NCBI RefSeq assembly: GCF_001436295.1
Contig: NZ_AYYY01000005.1
Coordinates: 124,001 to 188,000 of the forward strand
Reading direction: 5' to 3'
DNA: 64,000 nucleotides
Source of the DNA: Paucilactobacillus vaccinostercus DSM 20634
Lineage (GTDB): Bacteria; Bacillota; Bacilli; Lactobacillales; Lactobacillaceae
Below the pieces are notes generated by a model. It did not search any database. It had not been told where the DNA came from and saw nothing but the letters and a program-made list of their open reading frames with translations. Shown piece by piece: positions 1 to 10,304 of this stretch. The translations under genes were made by a program, and so were the position numbers. Position 1 is the stretch's first letter. Each line of letters begins with the position of its first letter.

Positions 1-255
1 TATGCTTTGAATCAGGTCATCAAGCAGAGCAGTTTAACAACCAAAATTCATCCCCACATGATCCGGCATACTTTTGCGACCCACATGTTAAATAACGGTG
101 CCGATTTACGCAGTGTTCAGGAACTGCTAGGCCATGCGAGTTTATCGACGACTCAAATTTATACCCATGTTACTCGGGAACATCTTCAACAGGATTATCA
201 AAAATATTTTCCGCGAGCTAAAAAGGAGAACGTAGACGATGATAGAACTGAATAA
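1..255 (+). CDS. xerC: Tyrosine recombinase XerC, C-terminal part (cut by window start)
   Basis: The frame is open from the first base, so the gene begins outside the window. The visible 84 codons are the end of a tyrosine recombinase catalytic domain. They show HxxRHTFAT (the second catalytic Arg), [16 protein letters not shown] with the conserved Gly-His, and the nucleophilic Tyr. Xer recombinases resolve chromosome dimers at dif together with FtsK. In lactobacilli xerC is usually followed by hslV-hslU; here its last 17 bases overlap the start of an epimerase-like gene instead. XerC rather than XerD is inferred from length and the THVT-EHL ending and is not certain. A dif site lies 26 kb to the right. 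Confidence 0.8.
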   Translation, partial: YALNQVIKQSSLTTKIHPHMIRHTFATHMLNNGADLRSVQELLGHASLSTTQIYTHVTREHLQQDYQKYFPRAKKENVDDDRTE

Positions 256-1111
256 TGAAAAGTTGCATGTTGAATTTAGTGAAACAGGTGCACAACTAAT
301 CCGCCTGCAAGATCAAAAAAATGGTCGCGATTATTTATGGTCTGGTGATCCAACGTATTGGCGTTTCAGCGCACCAATCTTATTCCCAATAGTTGGTCGA
401 TTAAAAAATGATCAATACGAGCATCAGGGCCAAACCTACACGATGCATCAACACGGATTCGCTCGTGAGAGCGAGTTCAAGGTGGTTGAGAAGAATCGGA
501 CACAGATTATTTTTGAACTTACGTCAGCAATGCATCAATTTGATAACTACCCCTTTGAATTCATACTCCGCGTTACCTATCAACTGAAGGCTGATGAATT
601 GACCATTTCGTATCAGATCACAAATCCGGGTGAAGATGAACTATTCTTTTCGATTGGTGCTCATCCAGCATTTAACGTGTCACTGGACGAAAATCGAGAA
701 CTAGATCATGTGCGTCTGTCGGTCACGCCACAGCGAATTTATGATCAAGTTAAATTAATTGGTCCATATAGTGATATTCAGCATCCCCAAAAACTCGATT
801 TAACCCAGCCTCTTGAGCTAAAACGTGAGATGTTTGACAATGATGCACTTATTTTGGATCTGCAAGGACAAGCAATTGAACTGACTCTTAATAGCCAAGA
901 TAATCATGGTGTTAAAGTATTCCTGGATGACGCACCATATGTGGGTGTCTGGGCACCATATCCCAAAAAAGCACCGTTTGTCTGCATTGAACCATGGTGG
1001 GGAATTGCTGATCAGATTAATGCGAGTGGCCGACTAAATGAAAAAGCAGCAATTAATCAATTAGCGAGTCATGCATCCCAACAAATGCAGTACAGAATAA
1101 CCCCTTTTTAA
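239..1111 (+). CDS. Aldose 1-epimerase family protein (GalM/LacX-like)
   Basis: This 290-residue protein has the layout of the LacX/YihR branch of the aldose epimerase family. An N-terminal beta-rich start ([18 protein letters not shown]) leads to [13 protein letters not shown], the conserved QHGFAR segment, [11 protein letters not shown] with the likely catalytic His, and near the C-terminus a Glu in [12 protein letters not shown]. The family interconverts alpha and beta anomers of sugars in the cytoplasm; the substrate cannot be read from sequence. The ATG lies inside the end of xerC, so the two are translationally coupled. A paralogue with the same motifs lies at 39080-39961. The family is clear, the substrate unknown. 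Confidence 0.85.
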   Translation: MIELNNEKLHVEFSETGAQLIRLQDQKNGRDYLWSGDPTYWRFSAPILFPIVGRLKNDQYEHQGQTYTMHQHGFARESEFKVVEKNRTQIIFELTSAMHQFDNYPFEFILRVTYQLKADELTISYQITNPGEDELFFSIGAHPAFNVSLDENRELDHVRLSVTPQRIYDQVKLIGPYSDIQHPQKLDLTQPLELKREMFDNDALILDLQGQAIELTLNSQDNHGVKVFLDDAPYVGVWAPYPKKAPFVCIEPWWGIADQINASGRLNEKAAINQLASHASQQMQYRITPF

Positions 1112-1121
1112 TGAAATAAAA

Positions 1122-1150
1122 AACGACCGATACGTTGAGTACCGGTCGTT
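1122..1150 (-). terminator. Rho-independent terminator of plsY
   Basis: An 8-bp stem AACGACCG / CGGTCGTT encloses a 13-base loop. Read leftward, the stem is followed by a T-rich run (TTTTTTATTT), so it works best for plsY. It sits between two convergent genes. Confidence 0.85.
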
Positions 1151-1155
1151 AGTGA

Positions 1156-1773
1156 TTATGAGTTCTTTTTATGTCGTAAGTAGTTCCCTAACCCAAATGA
1201 AACCATTGATTCGGTACCATTAAAAATACGGGAAATGTTAGAGCGATGACGCCATATAACGACAATTGACAAGATACCGGCAATGATCGCTAATATCCAG
1301 TCCTGTAAAAAAAGTGCAACGATTGTTGTGAGTGTAATGCCAATGATACTTGCGGCACTCGCCATGCTGGTTAATAACAATGTTGAAACAAAAAACGTGC
1401 TGGCCATTAAAAATAGCAATGGGTTATAGGCCAGAAGAATACCGGCACTGGTCGCAACGGCCTTACCGCCGTGAAAATGATCGAAGATGGAACAGGTATG
1501 GCCTAACGAAGCAAAAAGTCCAATGACCAAAGGATTAACATGCGACATGCCAAATAGATAGGGCTGACTAGCAGCAAGTGTTCCTTTAAGAATGTCAATC
1601 AATAAAACAGCGATTCCAGCTTTTTTACCGAGTACCCGGAATGTGTTAGTCGTTCCAATATTGCCACTTCCTTTTAGACGAATATCTTCGTGAAAAAAGA
1701 GTTTGCCAATCCAGACGCCTGATGGAATTGAACCCAGGAGGTAGGCGATTATTATCATTATTGCAATTTTCAT
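1156..1773 (-). CDS. plsY: Glycerol-3-phosphate acyltransferase PlsY
   Basis: PlsY is an integral membrane enzyme that transfers the acyl group of acyl-phosphate to glycerol-3-phosphate, the first step of phosphatidic acid synthesis in Gram-positive bacteria. The 205-residue protein shows the family motifs: the N-terminal [10 protein letters not shown], then [37 protein letters not shown] and, near the end, [10 protein letters not shown]. Several hydrophobic segments separate them. I chose the ATG at 1773 because AAGGAG stands six bases before it; an upstream in-frame ATG (1800) has no such site. It is divergent from parE, the usual arrangement in lactobacilli. Confidence 0.95.
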   Translation of the reverse strand: MKIAIMIIIAYLLGSIPSGVWIGKLFFHEDIRLKGSGNIGTTNTFRVLGKKAGIAVLLIDILKGTLAASQPYLFGMSHVNPLVIGLFASLGHTCSIFDHFHGGKAVATSAGILLAYNPLLFLMASTFFVSTLLLTSMASAASIIGITLTTIVALFLQDWILAIIAGILSIVVIWRHRSNISRIFNGTESMVSFGLGNYLRHKKNS

Positions 1774-1851
1774 TATCGGCTCCTTGAAATTTAATCCCAA
1801 CTATCATAACATGAACGTCTTAAAATTCAAATACAGACCTTGTTAAAAGGG

Positions 1852-1879
1852 TTGCAAGTTCTGTTTTTTTCGGTATGAT
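1852..1879 (+). promoter_or_regulatory. Candidate sigma-A promoter in the plsY-parE gap
   Basis: TTGCAA and TATGAT are separated by 16 bases. A second TATAAT occurs at 1959-1964 with only a weak -35. The 236-base gap between plsY and parE holds no other feature I can name. Confidence 0.45.
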
Positions 1880-2036
1880 TGTTTAGTGTTTAAGCAAGGA
1901 TCGCGGACAAATCAAGGATTAACGTTGTAGTTTATTAGCCATTTTTTTGAAATGCGTATATAATGAACTGTTGACTGTATCGTTAAGGTGTGCGTACTAT
2001 GAAATAATATTTTGCTGAAGTAAGGAGTTTTTTTGA

Positions 2037-4106
2037 GTGGCGAAAAAGAAATCAAATTATGATGATTCATCAATCCAAGTGCTTGAAGGACTAGAAGCCG
2101 TTCGAAAACGGCCCGGAATGTATATTGGGTCTACCGATGCCCGAGGATTGCATCATTTAGTATATGAAATTGTTGATAATGCTGTTGATGAAGCATTATC
2201 TGGGTTCGGAAAAGAAATTAGTGTCATCATCGAAGCGGATAATGCAATTACGGTTCAAGACTATGGCCGTGGTATGCCGGTCGGTATGCACGCATCTGGA
2301 ATTCCTACCGCTGAGGTCATTATGACGGTACTTCATGCCGGTGGTAAGTTTGGTCAAGCAGATGGTTACAAGACGTCTGGTGGACTGCATGGTGTGGGTG
2401 CGTCAGTTGTTAATGCCTTATCGGAGCATTTGACACTTACCATTGTCCGTGACGGGTTTAAATACCAGGAAAAGTTTGAAAATGGTGGACACCCAGTCGG
2501 GACCCTTGAAAAAGTCGGTAAGACACGGGATCCTAATGGTACGCGGGTATCATTTAAACCAGATGCGACGATTTTTACAACCGTTGTTTATAATTATCAG
2601 ACCCTTGCCGAACGCCTGCGAGAATCGGCCTTTTTACTTAAAGGTGTCAAGATTACGTTGACGGATAAACGTGTGGGACAAGAACAAGAAGAGATTTTCC
2701 AGTTCGATGAAGGAATTAAACAATTTGTTGAATACTTGAATGAGGACAAGGATACATTAGGAGACGTCCTATATTTTGATGGCGACAAAGATGGTGTCGA
2801 GGTAGAAGTCGCTGCACAGTACAATGATGGTTATTCTGAAAATGTCTTGTCATTTGTTAATAACGTTCGAACACCGGATGGCGGAACGCACGAAGCCGGA
2901 ATGAGAAGTGCTTGGACTAAAACGTTTAATGACTATGCACGGAAGGTAAACTTACTGAAAGAAAAGGATCGTAATTTGGAAGGTAGCGATGTCCGTGAGG
3001 GACTGTCTGCCGTTATTTCAGTGAGAATTCCGGAGCGTATTCTACAGTTTGAAGGTCAAACCAAGGATAAACTCGGAACACCCGAAGCACGAAAGATTGT
3101 CGATGCAGTCATAAGTGAGCAGCTAGGCTATGCATTGATGGAAAATGGCGAATTTGCACAAATGCTGATTCGTAAGTCTTTGCGTGCCCGCGAAGCTCGT
3201 GAAGCCGCTCGTAAGGCACGTGATCAGTCCCGCAGTGGTAAAAAACGTAGCAAGCAGGAACGGTTGCTATCAGGTAAACTAACGCCGGCCCAGTCTAAAA
3301 ATGCTAAGAAAAACGAACTTTTCTTGGTCGAAGGGGATTCGGCTGGTGGATCTGCCAAGCAGGGTCGTGATCGTCGTTTTCAAGCGATTTTACCGCTTCG
3401 TGGGAAGGTATTGAACACAGAAAAGGCTAAGCTGGATGATGTGCTAAAAAATGAAGAATTAAATACTATGATTTACACAATTGGCGCTGGTGCCGGTTCC
3501 GAATTCAAGGTTGAGGATTCACATTATGACAAAGTTATTATTATGACTGATGCCGATGATGACGGGGCTCATATTCAAATTTTATTACTCACATTCTTCT
3601 ACAAGTACATGCGGCCAATGATCGATGCCGGTAAAATCTATATTGCACTGCCGCCCCTGTATAAATTACAGAAGGGCCGCGGTGATAAAACCAAGATTGA
3701 GTATGCTTGGACCAATGAAGAACTAGCTCAGGTTTCTAAAACATTTGGTAAGGGCTCAAGTCTCCAACGGTTTAAAGGGTTAGGCGAAATGAATGCGGAT
3801 CAACTATGGGAAACCACGATGGATCCGGAAACTAGAACGCTGATTCGGGTTAGAATTGAGGATGCTGCGCTTGCCGAGCGGCGTGTGACAACGCTAATGG
3901 GTGACAAGGTAGAGCCACGTCGTAAATGGATTGAAAGCAATGTTCAATTTACGATGGAGGAAGACGACAGTATTTTAGATAAGCAGGAATCAGCAACGAC
4001 TGATTCTGCTGAAGAAACAACAATAACGTCTCAACAACCGACCATTAGTACCTGGAATGACCAAGATGATCAGCTAGATTTATTCAATGGATCAAAACGA
4101 AATTAA
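2037..4106 (+). CDS. parE: DNA topoisomerase IV subunit B
   Basis: ParE is the ATPase subunit of topoisomerase IV, which decatenates daughter chromosomes. The 689-residue protein has the GHKL ATPase motif EIVDNAVDEALSG (about residue 45), GGLHGVGASVVNAL of the ATP lid, and the TOPRIM parts EGDSAGGSAKQGRDR (about 431) and TDADDDGAHI (about 504). The C-terminal tail after residue 645 is acidic and variable. The start is GTG at 2037, nine bases after AAGGAG. It forms an operon with parC, 23 bases downstream. ParE rather than GyrB is inferred from the parC partner and the divergent plsY. Confidence 0.96.
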   Translation: MAKKKSNYDDSSIQVLEGLEAVRKRPGMYIGSTDARGLHHLVYEIVDNAVDEALSGFGKEISVIIEADNAITVQDYGRGMPVGMHASGIPTAEVIMTVLHAGGKFGQADGYKTSGGLHGVGASVVNALSEHLTLTIVRDGFKYQEKFENGGHPVGTLEKVGKTRDPNGTRVSFKPDATIFTTVVYNYQTLAERLRESAFLLKGVKITLTDKRVGQEQEEIFQFDEGIKQFVEYLNEDKDTLGDVLYFDGDKDGVEVEVAAQYNDGYSENVLSFVNNVRTPDGGTHEAGMRSAWTKTFNDYARKVNLLKEKDRNLEGSDVREGLSAVISVRIPERILQFEGQTKDKLGTPEARKIVDAVISEQLGYALMENGEFAQMLIRKSLRAREAREAARKARDQSRSGKKRSKQERLLSGKLTPAQSKNAKKNELFLVEGDSAGGSAKQGRDRRFQAILPLRGKVLNTEKAKLDDVLKNEELNTMIYTIGAGAGSEFKVEDSHYDKVIIMTDADDDGAHIQILLLTFFYKYMRPMIDAGKIYIALPPLYKLQKGRGDKTKIEYAWTNEELAQVSKTFGKGSSLQRFKGLGEMNADQLWETTMDPETRTLIRVRIEDAALAERRVTTLMGDKVEPRRKWIESNVQFTMEEDDSILDKQESATTDSAEETTITSQQPTISTWNDQDDQLDLFNGSKRN

Positions 4107-4129
4107 AAAAATGAAGAGAGGTAGCGCTA

Positions 4130-6580
4130 GTGAGTGAATCAAAAATTCAGGAATTAACACTGGAAGACGTGATGGGTGATCGTTTTGGTCGCTATTCGAA
4201 ATCGATTATTCAAGAACGTGCGCTCCCTGATATTCGTGACGGATTAAAACCAGTTCAACGTCGAATCCTATTCGCTATGAATAAGGATGGTAATACGTAC
4301 GATAAAGGGTTCCGCAAGTCGGCTAAGTCTGTCGGAAATGTCATGGGTAACTTTCATCCCCACGGGGATAGTTCTATTTATGAAGCACTGGTTCGTATGA
4401 GTCAGGACTGGAAACTAAGAGCACCGCTAATTGAAATGCACGGGAATAATGGTTCAATGGATGGGGATCCGCCGGCCGCTATGCGGTATACCGAGGCACG
4501 GCTCAGCAAAATTGCTGGATTGATGCTGCAAGATATTGACAAAAAGACGGTTGAAATGGTTCTTAACTTTGATGATACCGAGTATGAACCAACAGTATTA
4601 CCAGCTCGAATTCCTAATTTACTGGTAAATGGAGCAACCGGTATTTCTGCCGGCTATGCAACGGATATTCCACCGCATAACCTAGCTGAAGTTGTCGATG
4701 CTTTAATTTATTTATTATCCCATCACGATGCAACACTAGAGCAGTTGATGGACTTTATCCCGGCGCCTGATTTTCCGACAGGTGGAATTATTCAAGGGAT
4801 TGACGGAATCAAGAAGGCCTATCAAACTGGTCGTGGTCGAATTGTGGTTCGGGCAAAGACAAACATTGAAGAATTGCGTGGCGGTAAGTCGCAAATTAAT
4901 GTTACCGAAATTCCCTATGAAGTGAACAAGGCACAACTCGTTAAACGTATTGATGAAATGCGGATCATGAAAAAAGTTGAAGGAATTGCTGAAGTTCGCG
5001 ATGAAACTGATCGTAATGGTCTGTCGATTGCGATTGAACTAAAACGTGAAGCTAATGCACAGGGGATTTTGAATTTCCTATTCAAGAATACTGATCTACA
5101 AATTAATTATAATTTCAACATGGTGGCGATTGACCATAAACGGCCTGAACGGGTTGGACTGAAACGATTCCTTGAGGCTTACTTGGCCTTTCAAAAGGAA
5201 ATTATCACTAAGCGAACTAAGTTTGATCTCGATAAGGCACAGACACGGTTACATATTGTTGCCGGTCTAATCAAGGCTTTGTCAATTCTTGATCAGGTAA
5301 TTGCAACAATTCGAGCTAGCAAGAACCGAAAAGATGCAAAGCAGAATTTAATTACTCAGTATGCATTTACAGAGCCTCAAGCCGAAGCAATCGTTACCTT
5401 ACAACTGTATCGGTTAACCAATACAGACGTGACTGAATTAGAAGACGAACAAGCGCGGTTAGAAAAAGATATTGCTGGATTTAAAGCTATTTTGGGCGAT
5501 GATCGCAAACTGGCACAGGTTGTTAAAAAGGAACTGCTACAAGTAAAAAAACAGTTTGGTGATGCTCGGAAAACGCGGGTTGAAGAACAGGTTCAGGAAC
5601 TTAAAATCGATACTGAAGTATTGGTACCTGATGAAGATGTGGTTGTCCTTGTGTCTCACGATGGCTATATTAAACGGAGTAGTACGCGTTCTTATAGTGC
5701 TTCGGATACGGATGATAACGGTTTGAAAGAAGACGATTATCCAATTCTACTGGCTAAGTCGAATACATTATCACATCTATTTTTGTTCACTAATCGGGGG
5801 CATTTAATCTACCGCCCTGTGCACGAAATTGCAGATGCGCGTTGGAAAGACACCGGTGAACACATTTCACAGACCATTGGTTTAGCAGATGATGAACGAA
5901 TTATTAAGGCAATGACCTTCGATGATTTAGAGAAGGAAAGTGGTACATTCTTGATGGCTACCAACGATGGCTATATTAAGCAAACTGCTTTTAAGGATTA
6001 TCTGCCCGGACGAAACTATAAGAAACATCCAAGCACGTATATTAAACTAAAACAAGAAACGTCAGTTGTTCTAAATGTGACTTATTACCGACCAAACAGC
6101 GTTAATCAAACTGTCTTGCTGATGAGCTATACTGGATTAGCACTGAGATTTGATTTGGCAGAAGTGCCAACTAACGGTGCGCGTACGGCTGGTGTGAAAT
6201 CCATGAACTTACGAGATGATGATTGTGTCGTTAATATGGCATTGTGTGACGAAGGTGATAATATTGCCTTGATTACTACTCGTGGTGCGTACAAAGAGAT
6301 GAAACTCGAAGAGATTCCAACAACATCACGGGCACGGAAGGGTGTTTTGATTCTTAGAGAATTAAAAACTAATCCTCATCGAGTGGCAGATTTTATCGAT
6401 TATCCAGCTTCGTTTGAAGGCGCCCTTGAGATTATTACCGACCGTCCAATCATTCAAGACGTTCTTACAAACGATCATCCGTTAGGATCACGGTATTCGA
6501 ATGGATCTTTTGTATTAGATACTGATACCCAGGGGTTGCCAATTTCGCTGCGGCGTAAACTCTTACAATTGGTTGTTTAA
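4130..6580 (+). CDS. parC: DNA topoisomerase IV subunit A
   Basis: ParC is the cleavage-religation subunit of topoisomerase IV. The 816-residue protein carries the catalytic Tyr at position 120 in AMRYTEARLSK and the quinolone-resistance region HPHGDSSIYEAL, with Ser81, Ser82 and Glu85 in the form usual for drug-susceptible enzymes. A long coiled-coil stretch (about 360-500) leads to a C-terminal beta-propeller whose repeats include SHDGYIKRSS, TNRGHLIYRP, TNDGYIKQTA and TTRGAYKEM. Translation starts at GTG 4130 after AGAGAGG. No GC-rich terminator hairpin follows, only a T-rich stretch at 6605-6625. Confidence 0.96.
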   Translation: MSESKIQELTLEDVMGDRFGRYSKSIIQERALPDIRDGLKPVQRRILFAMNKDGNTYDKGFRKSAKSVGNVMGNFHPHGDSSIYEALVRMSQDWKLRAPLIEMHGNNGSMDGDPPAAMRYTEARLSKIAGLMLQDIDKKTVEMVLNFDDTEYEPTVLPARIPNLLVNGATGISAGYATDIPPHNLAEVVDALIYLLSHHDATLEQLMDFIPAPDFPTGGIIQGIDGIKKAYQTGRGRIVVRAKTNIEELRGGKSQINVTEIPYEVNKAQLVKRIDEMRIMKKVEGIAEVRDETDRNGLSIAIELKREANAQGILNFLFKNTDLQINYNFNMVAIDHKRPERVGLKRFLEAYLAFQKEIITKRTKFDLDKAQTRLHIVAGLIKALSILDQVIATIRASKNRKDAKQNLITQYAFTEPQAEAIVTLQLYRLTNTDVTELEDEQARLEKDIAGFKAILGDDRKLAQVVKKELLQVKKQFGDARKTRVEEQVQELKIDTEVLVPDEDVVVLVSHDGYIKRSSTRSYSASDTDDNGLKEDDYPILLAKSNTLSHLFLFTNRGHLIYRPVHEIADARWKDTGEHISQTIGLADDERIIKAMTFDDLEKESGTFLMATNDGYIKQTAFKDYLPGRNYKKHPSTYIKLKQETSVVLNVTYYRPNSVNQTVLLMSYTGLALRFDLAEVPTNGARTAGVKSMNLRDDDCVVNMALCDEGDNIALITTRGAYKEMKLEEIPTTSRARKGVLILRELKTNPHRVADFIDYPASFEGALEIITDRPIIQDVLTNDHPLGSRYSNGSFVLDTDTQGLPISLRRKLLQLVV

Positions 6581-6680
6581 ATAAAATTAATAAATTCATC
6601 ACATTTTTTATATATTTTTTTCGCTTTTCTTTAGGTTAAGTGTAGTAAACTGATTACGTTGATTAATTTACGCTTATTCT

Positions 6681-6709
6681 TTGTAAATCGATCTCTCATC
6701 ACTTATAAT
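6681..6709 (+). promoter_or_regulatory. Promoter of the LysR-type gene
   Basis: TTGTAA (6681-6686) and a perfect TATAAT (6704-6709) are 17 bases apart, 57 bases before the chosen start codon. Confidence 0.65.
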
Positions 6710-6765
6710 AAATCTATGATTTAATGATTATAGAAAAGATAAGAACTGAAAGGAAAGTAAACTGC

Positions 6766-7749
6766 ATGAATACTAAACAAGAAAGTATTTTTTCATCAAA
6801 AACCCTGACATACTTCCTTCAATTAACGGAAACGATGAATTATACCCAAGCAGCGCAAATCTTAGGAATTACCCAGCCAGCACTGACCCAACAAATTAAA
6901 AAACTGGAAAGAACAGTGGGTGCACCATTATTTTATTCAGTAGGTAAGAAACTTAAGTTGTCAGATGCCGGGTACACCATGCTTAAGACGACGCACAATA
7001 TTTACGATCTGTTGAATGAAGCAACCGATGAAATCCAACAGGCAACGAGTGCTAATCATGGGGAAATTCATTTAGGAATTCTGGCTTCAATTGAAACACA
7101 AGTATTAGAGGAGTTTGCCATTCGTTACTATAAGGCTAATCCCGATATTCATTTAACATTCCATATGTTAACCAGAAAAGAAATTTGGGATGGCTTGGAA
7201 AACAATCAAATCGATTTAGCCATTATGTATTTACCAGACGATAGCATCAAAAACTGGAAGCCATACGATTCTAAGAAAATTATGAGTGAAGATCTACTCT
7301 TTATTCATCATGATGCAGAATTGGAAGGTAAAAAGAAGATCAAGCTTAAGAAGACGCTGGATCATCCGTGGGTAACCTATCCGGTTGGCTATTATCTTGA
7401 TCAAATGGTCAAAGAAGCCTATAAAAATCAAATGGTTGATCAACCTGATATTATTGCCCGGTTTACACAGTCTGGGCAAATCTACCGGTTCATGAAAGAA
7501 ACTGATTCTTATACGGCATTACCAAAAAGTTATGTTCTTTCACGTTTTGATCGTGATACAATTATGACAGCTACTTTTGAGCCGCAAATTAAGTTTAATC
7601 TTTCATTTGTTTATCGGACGGCAAAGGATCAAATTCCGCGGATTGCACAATTCTTGGAAGAATTTGATGGATTCCTTGAAGAACGTGATTATTATCAACG
7701 TATCGATGACATCGTGAAGGCAGAACAGGATGAAGCCGAACAAAAGTAG
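6766..7749 (+). CDS. LysR family transcriptional regulator
   Basis: This is a 327-residue regulator. The N-terminal winged helix-turn-helix reads [25 protein letters not shown] (residues about 24-48), typical of LysR proteins. A periplasmic-binding-like effector domain follows ([17 protein letters not shown] onward). The C-terminus is longer and more acidic than usual. I chose ATG 6766 because the helix-turn-helix then sits at the normal distance from the start and AGGAAAG precedes it; an in-frame ATG at 6724 lacks a good site. The gene lies between parC and ppaC and is not divergent from a neighbour, so its target cannot be guessed. Confidence 0.88.
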   Translation: MNTKQESIFSSKTLTYFLQLTETMNYTQAAQILGITQPALTQQIKKLERTVGAPLFYSVGKKLKLSDAGYTMLKTTHNIYDLLNEATDEIQQATSANHGEIHLGILASIETQVLEEFAIRYYKANPDIHLTFHMLTRKEIWDGLENNQIDLAIMYLPDDSIKNWKPYDSKKIMSEDLLFIHHDAELEGKKKIKLKKTLDHPWVTYPVGYYLDQMVKEAYKNQMVDQPDIIARFTQSGQIYRFMKETDSYTALPKSYVLSRFDRDTIMTATFEPQIKFNLSFVYRTAKDQIPRIAQFLEEFDGFLEERDYYQRIDDIVKAEQDEAEQK

Positions 7750-7781
7750 GTGACGATATTATTGCAGGAGGAGACTATCCA

Positions 7782-8711
7782 ATGAGTAAAGAGTTAGTTT
7801 TTGGTCACCAAAATCCAGATACGGATGCCATTGTAGCGGCAAAGGCATTTTCATATCTCCAAAATAAATTAGGTTATGATACTGAGGCAGTTGCCTTGGG
7901 CGAACCAAATGCTGAAACACAATTTGCTTTGAAGCACTTTAATGAACCAGCACCACGGGTGATTGAACAAGCCGGTAACGAAGTTGATGCTGTTATGCTG
8001 GTTGATCACAATGAACCACAACAAAGCGTGAGCGATCTTGCTGATTTAACCGTGACACACGTTGTCGATCATCACAGAATTGCCAACTTTAATACAGCCC
8101 AACCACTTTGGTATACTGCACGGCCAGTTGGTTGTTCAAGTACCATTATTTTGGACTTGTTCAAGGAAAATGGAATTGATATTCCGGCTAACTTAGCGGG
8201 CCTCATGTTATCAGCTATTATTTCGGATACGCTGTTACTCAAGTCACCAACGACTACACCAGCTGACGAAAAAGCAGTTAAAGAATTAGCTCAAATTGCA
8301 GACGTCGACTATGAGACTTATGGTTTAGAGATGCTAAAAGCAGGTACTGATTTGGCAAGTAAGTCTGATCTTGAACTTGTTGATGGTGATGCTAAGTCAT
8401 TCGAACTAGGTGGCAAGCAAGTTCGTGTCGGACAAGTAAATACTGTTGATTTAGATGATGTCTTTTCACGTCAAGATGCACTTGAAACCGTAATGAAGGA
8501 TGAAAATGATGCTAAGGGTTATGATATTTTCTTACTTTTAGCAACAAACATTCTTAACAGCAATTCTGAATTACTGGTTGTTGGCGAACCAAAGGATAAA
8601 GTAGAAGCTGCATTTGGTAAGAAGCTTAATGATCAAAATCGGATGAGTCTTCCTGGGGTGGTATCTCGTAAGAAACAAGTTGTACCACCATTAACGGATG
8701 CTTTTGCATAA
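7782..8711 (+). CDS. ppaC: Manganese-dependent inorganic pyrophosphatase
   Basis: PpaC hydrolyses pyrophosphate to two phosphates in the cytoplasm, pulling biosynthetic reactions forward. The 309-residue protein shows the family II signatures: [11 protein letters not shown] at the N-terminus (metal ligands), MLVDHNE, and the DHH motif VDHHRIANF. The substrate-binding end reads [16 protein letters not shown]. The length is normal. AGGAGGAG precedes the ATG. A terminator follows directly at 8728. Confidence 0.97.
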   Translation: MSKELVFGHQNPDTDAIVAAKAFSYLQNKLGYDTEAVALGEPNAETQFALKHFNEPAPRVIEQAGNEVDAVMLVDHNEPQQSVSDLADLTVTHVVDHHRIANFNTAQPLWYTARPVGCSSTIILDLFKENGIDIPANLAGLMLSAIISDTLLLKSPTTTPADEKAVKELAQIADVDYETYGLEMLKAGTDLASKSDLELVDGDAKSFELGGKQVRVGQVNTVDLDDVFSRQDALETVMKDENDAKGYDIFLLLATNILNSNSELLVVGEPKDKVEAAFGKKLNDQNRMSLPGVVSRKKQVVPPLTDAFA

Positions 8712-8727
8712 ATTTAATGAATGCTTT

Positions 8728-8760
8728 ATGGCAGTCCGACAGTTGTTGGACTGCCATTTT
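8728..8760 (+). terminator. Rho-independent terminator of ppaC
   Basis: The perfect 10-bp stem ATGGCAGTCC / GGACTGCCAT has a 10-base loop and is followed by TTT. Confidence 0.9.
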
Positions 8761-8799
8761 GATTTACCCATTCCATCATAGAAAAGGGAGGCCTTTAAA

Positions 8800-9318
8800 A
8801 TGGCTTACGAAACAGCAATTTTTGCGGGTGGTTGCTTTTGGTGTATGGTTCAACCATTTGATACACAGCCTGGAATAGTGAGTGTTAGATCTGGGTATAC
8901 TGGTGGTCACACAGTTAATCCAACCTATGAACAGGTTAAGAGTCATACTACTGGTCATACAGAGGCTGTTAAAATCACGTTTGATCCCGCTATTATTTCG
9001 TACGAACAATTAGTGGAAATATACTGGCACCAAACGGATCCGACTGATGCGATGGGCCAATTTCAAGATCGTGGGGATAATTATCGACCAGTGATTTTCG
9101 TAAACAGTGATGAGCAACGGCGAATTGCGACAGCCTCACGGCAAAAATTAATTGATAGTGCCTTGTTTGCAGAGCCCATTGTGACCCAAATTGAAGATGC
9201 AAAGCCGTTCTACGAAGCAGAGGACTACCATCAAGATTTCTATAAGAAAGATCCGAAACGTCATGAAGCCGAAGAAAATGGTGGCCGAAATCAATTTATT
9301 CAACGGCATTGGCAATAA
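8800..9318 (+). CDS. msrA: Peptide methionine (S)-S-oxide reductase MsrA
   Basis: MsrA reduces methionine-S-sulfoxide in damaged proteins. The 172-residue protein has the active-site motif GGCFWC with catalytic Cys12, [19 protein letters not shown], the [11 protein letters not shown] stretch and YHQDFYKK. Cys15 is the only other cysteine visible, so the recycling pathway may differ from that of enzymes with C-terminal cysteines. GGGAGG lies before the ATG. The gene stands alone between two terminators. Confidence 0.96.
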   Translation: MAYETAIFAGGCFWCMVQPFDTQPGIVSVRSGYTGGHTVNPTYEQVKSHTTGHTEAVKITFDPAIISYEQLVEIYWHQTDPTDAMGQFQDRGDNYRPVIFVNSDEQRRIATASRQKLIDSALFAEPIVTQIEDAKPFYEAEDYHQDFYKKDPKRHEAEENGGRNQFIQRHWQ

Positions 9319-9340
9319 TTAGAGTTAAGATTAAACAAAT

Positions 9341-9376
9341 AATAAGGATGCGGATCGTCGTATCCTTATTTGTTTT
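9341..9376 (+). terminator. Rho-independent terminator of msrA
   Basis: The stem AATAAGGAT (9341-9349) pairs with ATCCTTATT (9362-9370), followed by TGTTTT. Confidence 0.85.
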
Positions 9377-9377
9377 A

Positions 9378-9406
9378 TTGTCCTTTTGAAGATTTGCAAG
9401 TACAAT
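9378..9406 (+). promoter_or_regulatory. Candidate promoter of the TauE-DUF1634 pair
   Basis: TTGTCC (9378-9383) and TACAAT (9401-9406) are 17 bases apart, 47 bases before the start codon. Confidence 0.5.
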
Positions 9407-9452
9407 GGGAGAGGCGTAAAGAAAGGGAAAAATAGAGAAGGAAGGTCTTATT

Positions 9453-10304
9453 TTGCTTGAAACCGCACTGTTACTGTTATTGGTAGGGGTCTTTGCTGGG
9501 ACGGCAGGATCGTTGCTTGGAATTGGTGGTGGGATGATCGTAATTCCTATCATCACTGTTGGAATGGGATTACCGATTAAGTATGCGATCGGGGCAAGTG
9601 TCATCGCTGTGATTGCGACAAGCTCAGGGGCAACTATTGCGTACTTGCGTGATGAACTATTAAATTTGAGAGTTGCAATGTTCCTAGAGATTGCAACGAC
9701 GGTGGGCGCAATTACCGGAGCGGTCCTAGTCGGATTAATCCATGCGGTTTGGCTAGAGGCATTGTTTGGGTGCTTCTTGCTATACTCGTGCTACAACATG
9801 ATTAAAAAATTATGGGGAAAGAAAAAGTTAGATACCGATCAAGACGTTGTTCCTGATCACTTGTCCCAACGCTTACGACTTGGCGGATCATACTATGACA
9901 AATTAACAATGAAACAAGTCGATTATCAAGTTACTAATGTTCCCGGTGGCTTTGCAATGATGTATGGTGCTGGCTTAGCCAGTGGCCTCCTCGGAATTGG
10001 TAGCGGGGTATTTAAAGTAATTGCGATGGACACGATCATGAAAATGCCACTCAAGCCTTCCAGTGCAACAAGTAATTTGATGATGGGTGTTACTGCAGCG
10101 GCCAGCGCGACAGTTTACTTTTTCGAAGGTGCTATACGTCCTGAAATTGCTGCTCCCATTGCCCTTGGAATTTTGATTGGTGCTGCGATTGGAACCCGAA
10201 TTATGCAACGAATTCAACCACGAATTTTGCGAATTATATTCGTACCAATTCTGTTTTACATGGGAATTCAGATGCTAATTAAGGGCATTGGAGGGACCTT
10301 TTAA
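9453..10304 (+). CDS. TauE/SafE family membrane exporter
   Basis: This 283-residue membrane protein opens with the family signature GVFAGTAGSLLGIGGGMIVIPI, and the second half repeats it as GAGLASGLLGIGSGVFKV, the internal duplication typical of TauE/SafE (DUF81) proteins. About eight hydrophobic segments are present, with a charged cytoplasmic linker near residues 120-160. The family moves sulfur-containing or organic anions across the membrane; the substrate here is unknown. The start is TTG at 9453 after GAAGGAAGG. The next gene begins on the last base of its stop codon, so the two are coupled. Confidence 0.9.
   Translation: MLETALLLLLVGVFAGTAGSLLGIGGGMIVIPIITVGMGLPIKYAIGASVIAVIATSSGATIAYLRDELLNLRVAMFLEIATTVGAITGAVLVGLIHAVWLEALFGCFLLYSCYNMIKKLWGKKKLDTDQDVVPDHLSQRLRLGGSYYDKLTMKQVDYQVTNVPGGFAMMYGAGLASGLLGIGSGVFKVIAMDTIMKMPLKPSSATSNLMMGVTAAASATVYFFEGAIRPEIAAPIALGILIGAAIGTRIMQRIQPRILRIIFVPILFYMGIQMLIKGIGGTF

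Noticed and set aside
9296-9604. A 102-codon frame opposite the start of the TauE gene
   Set aside because: It is antisense to the msrA terminator, the TauE promoter and a clear membrane-protein start.
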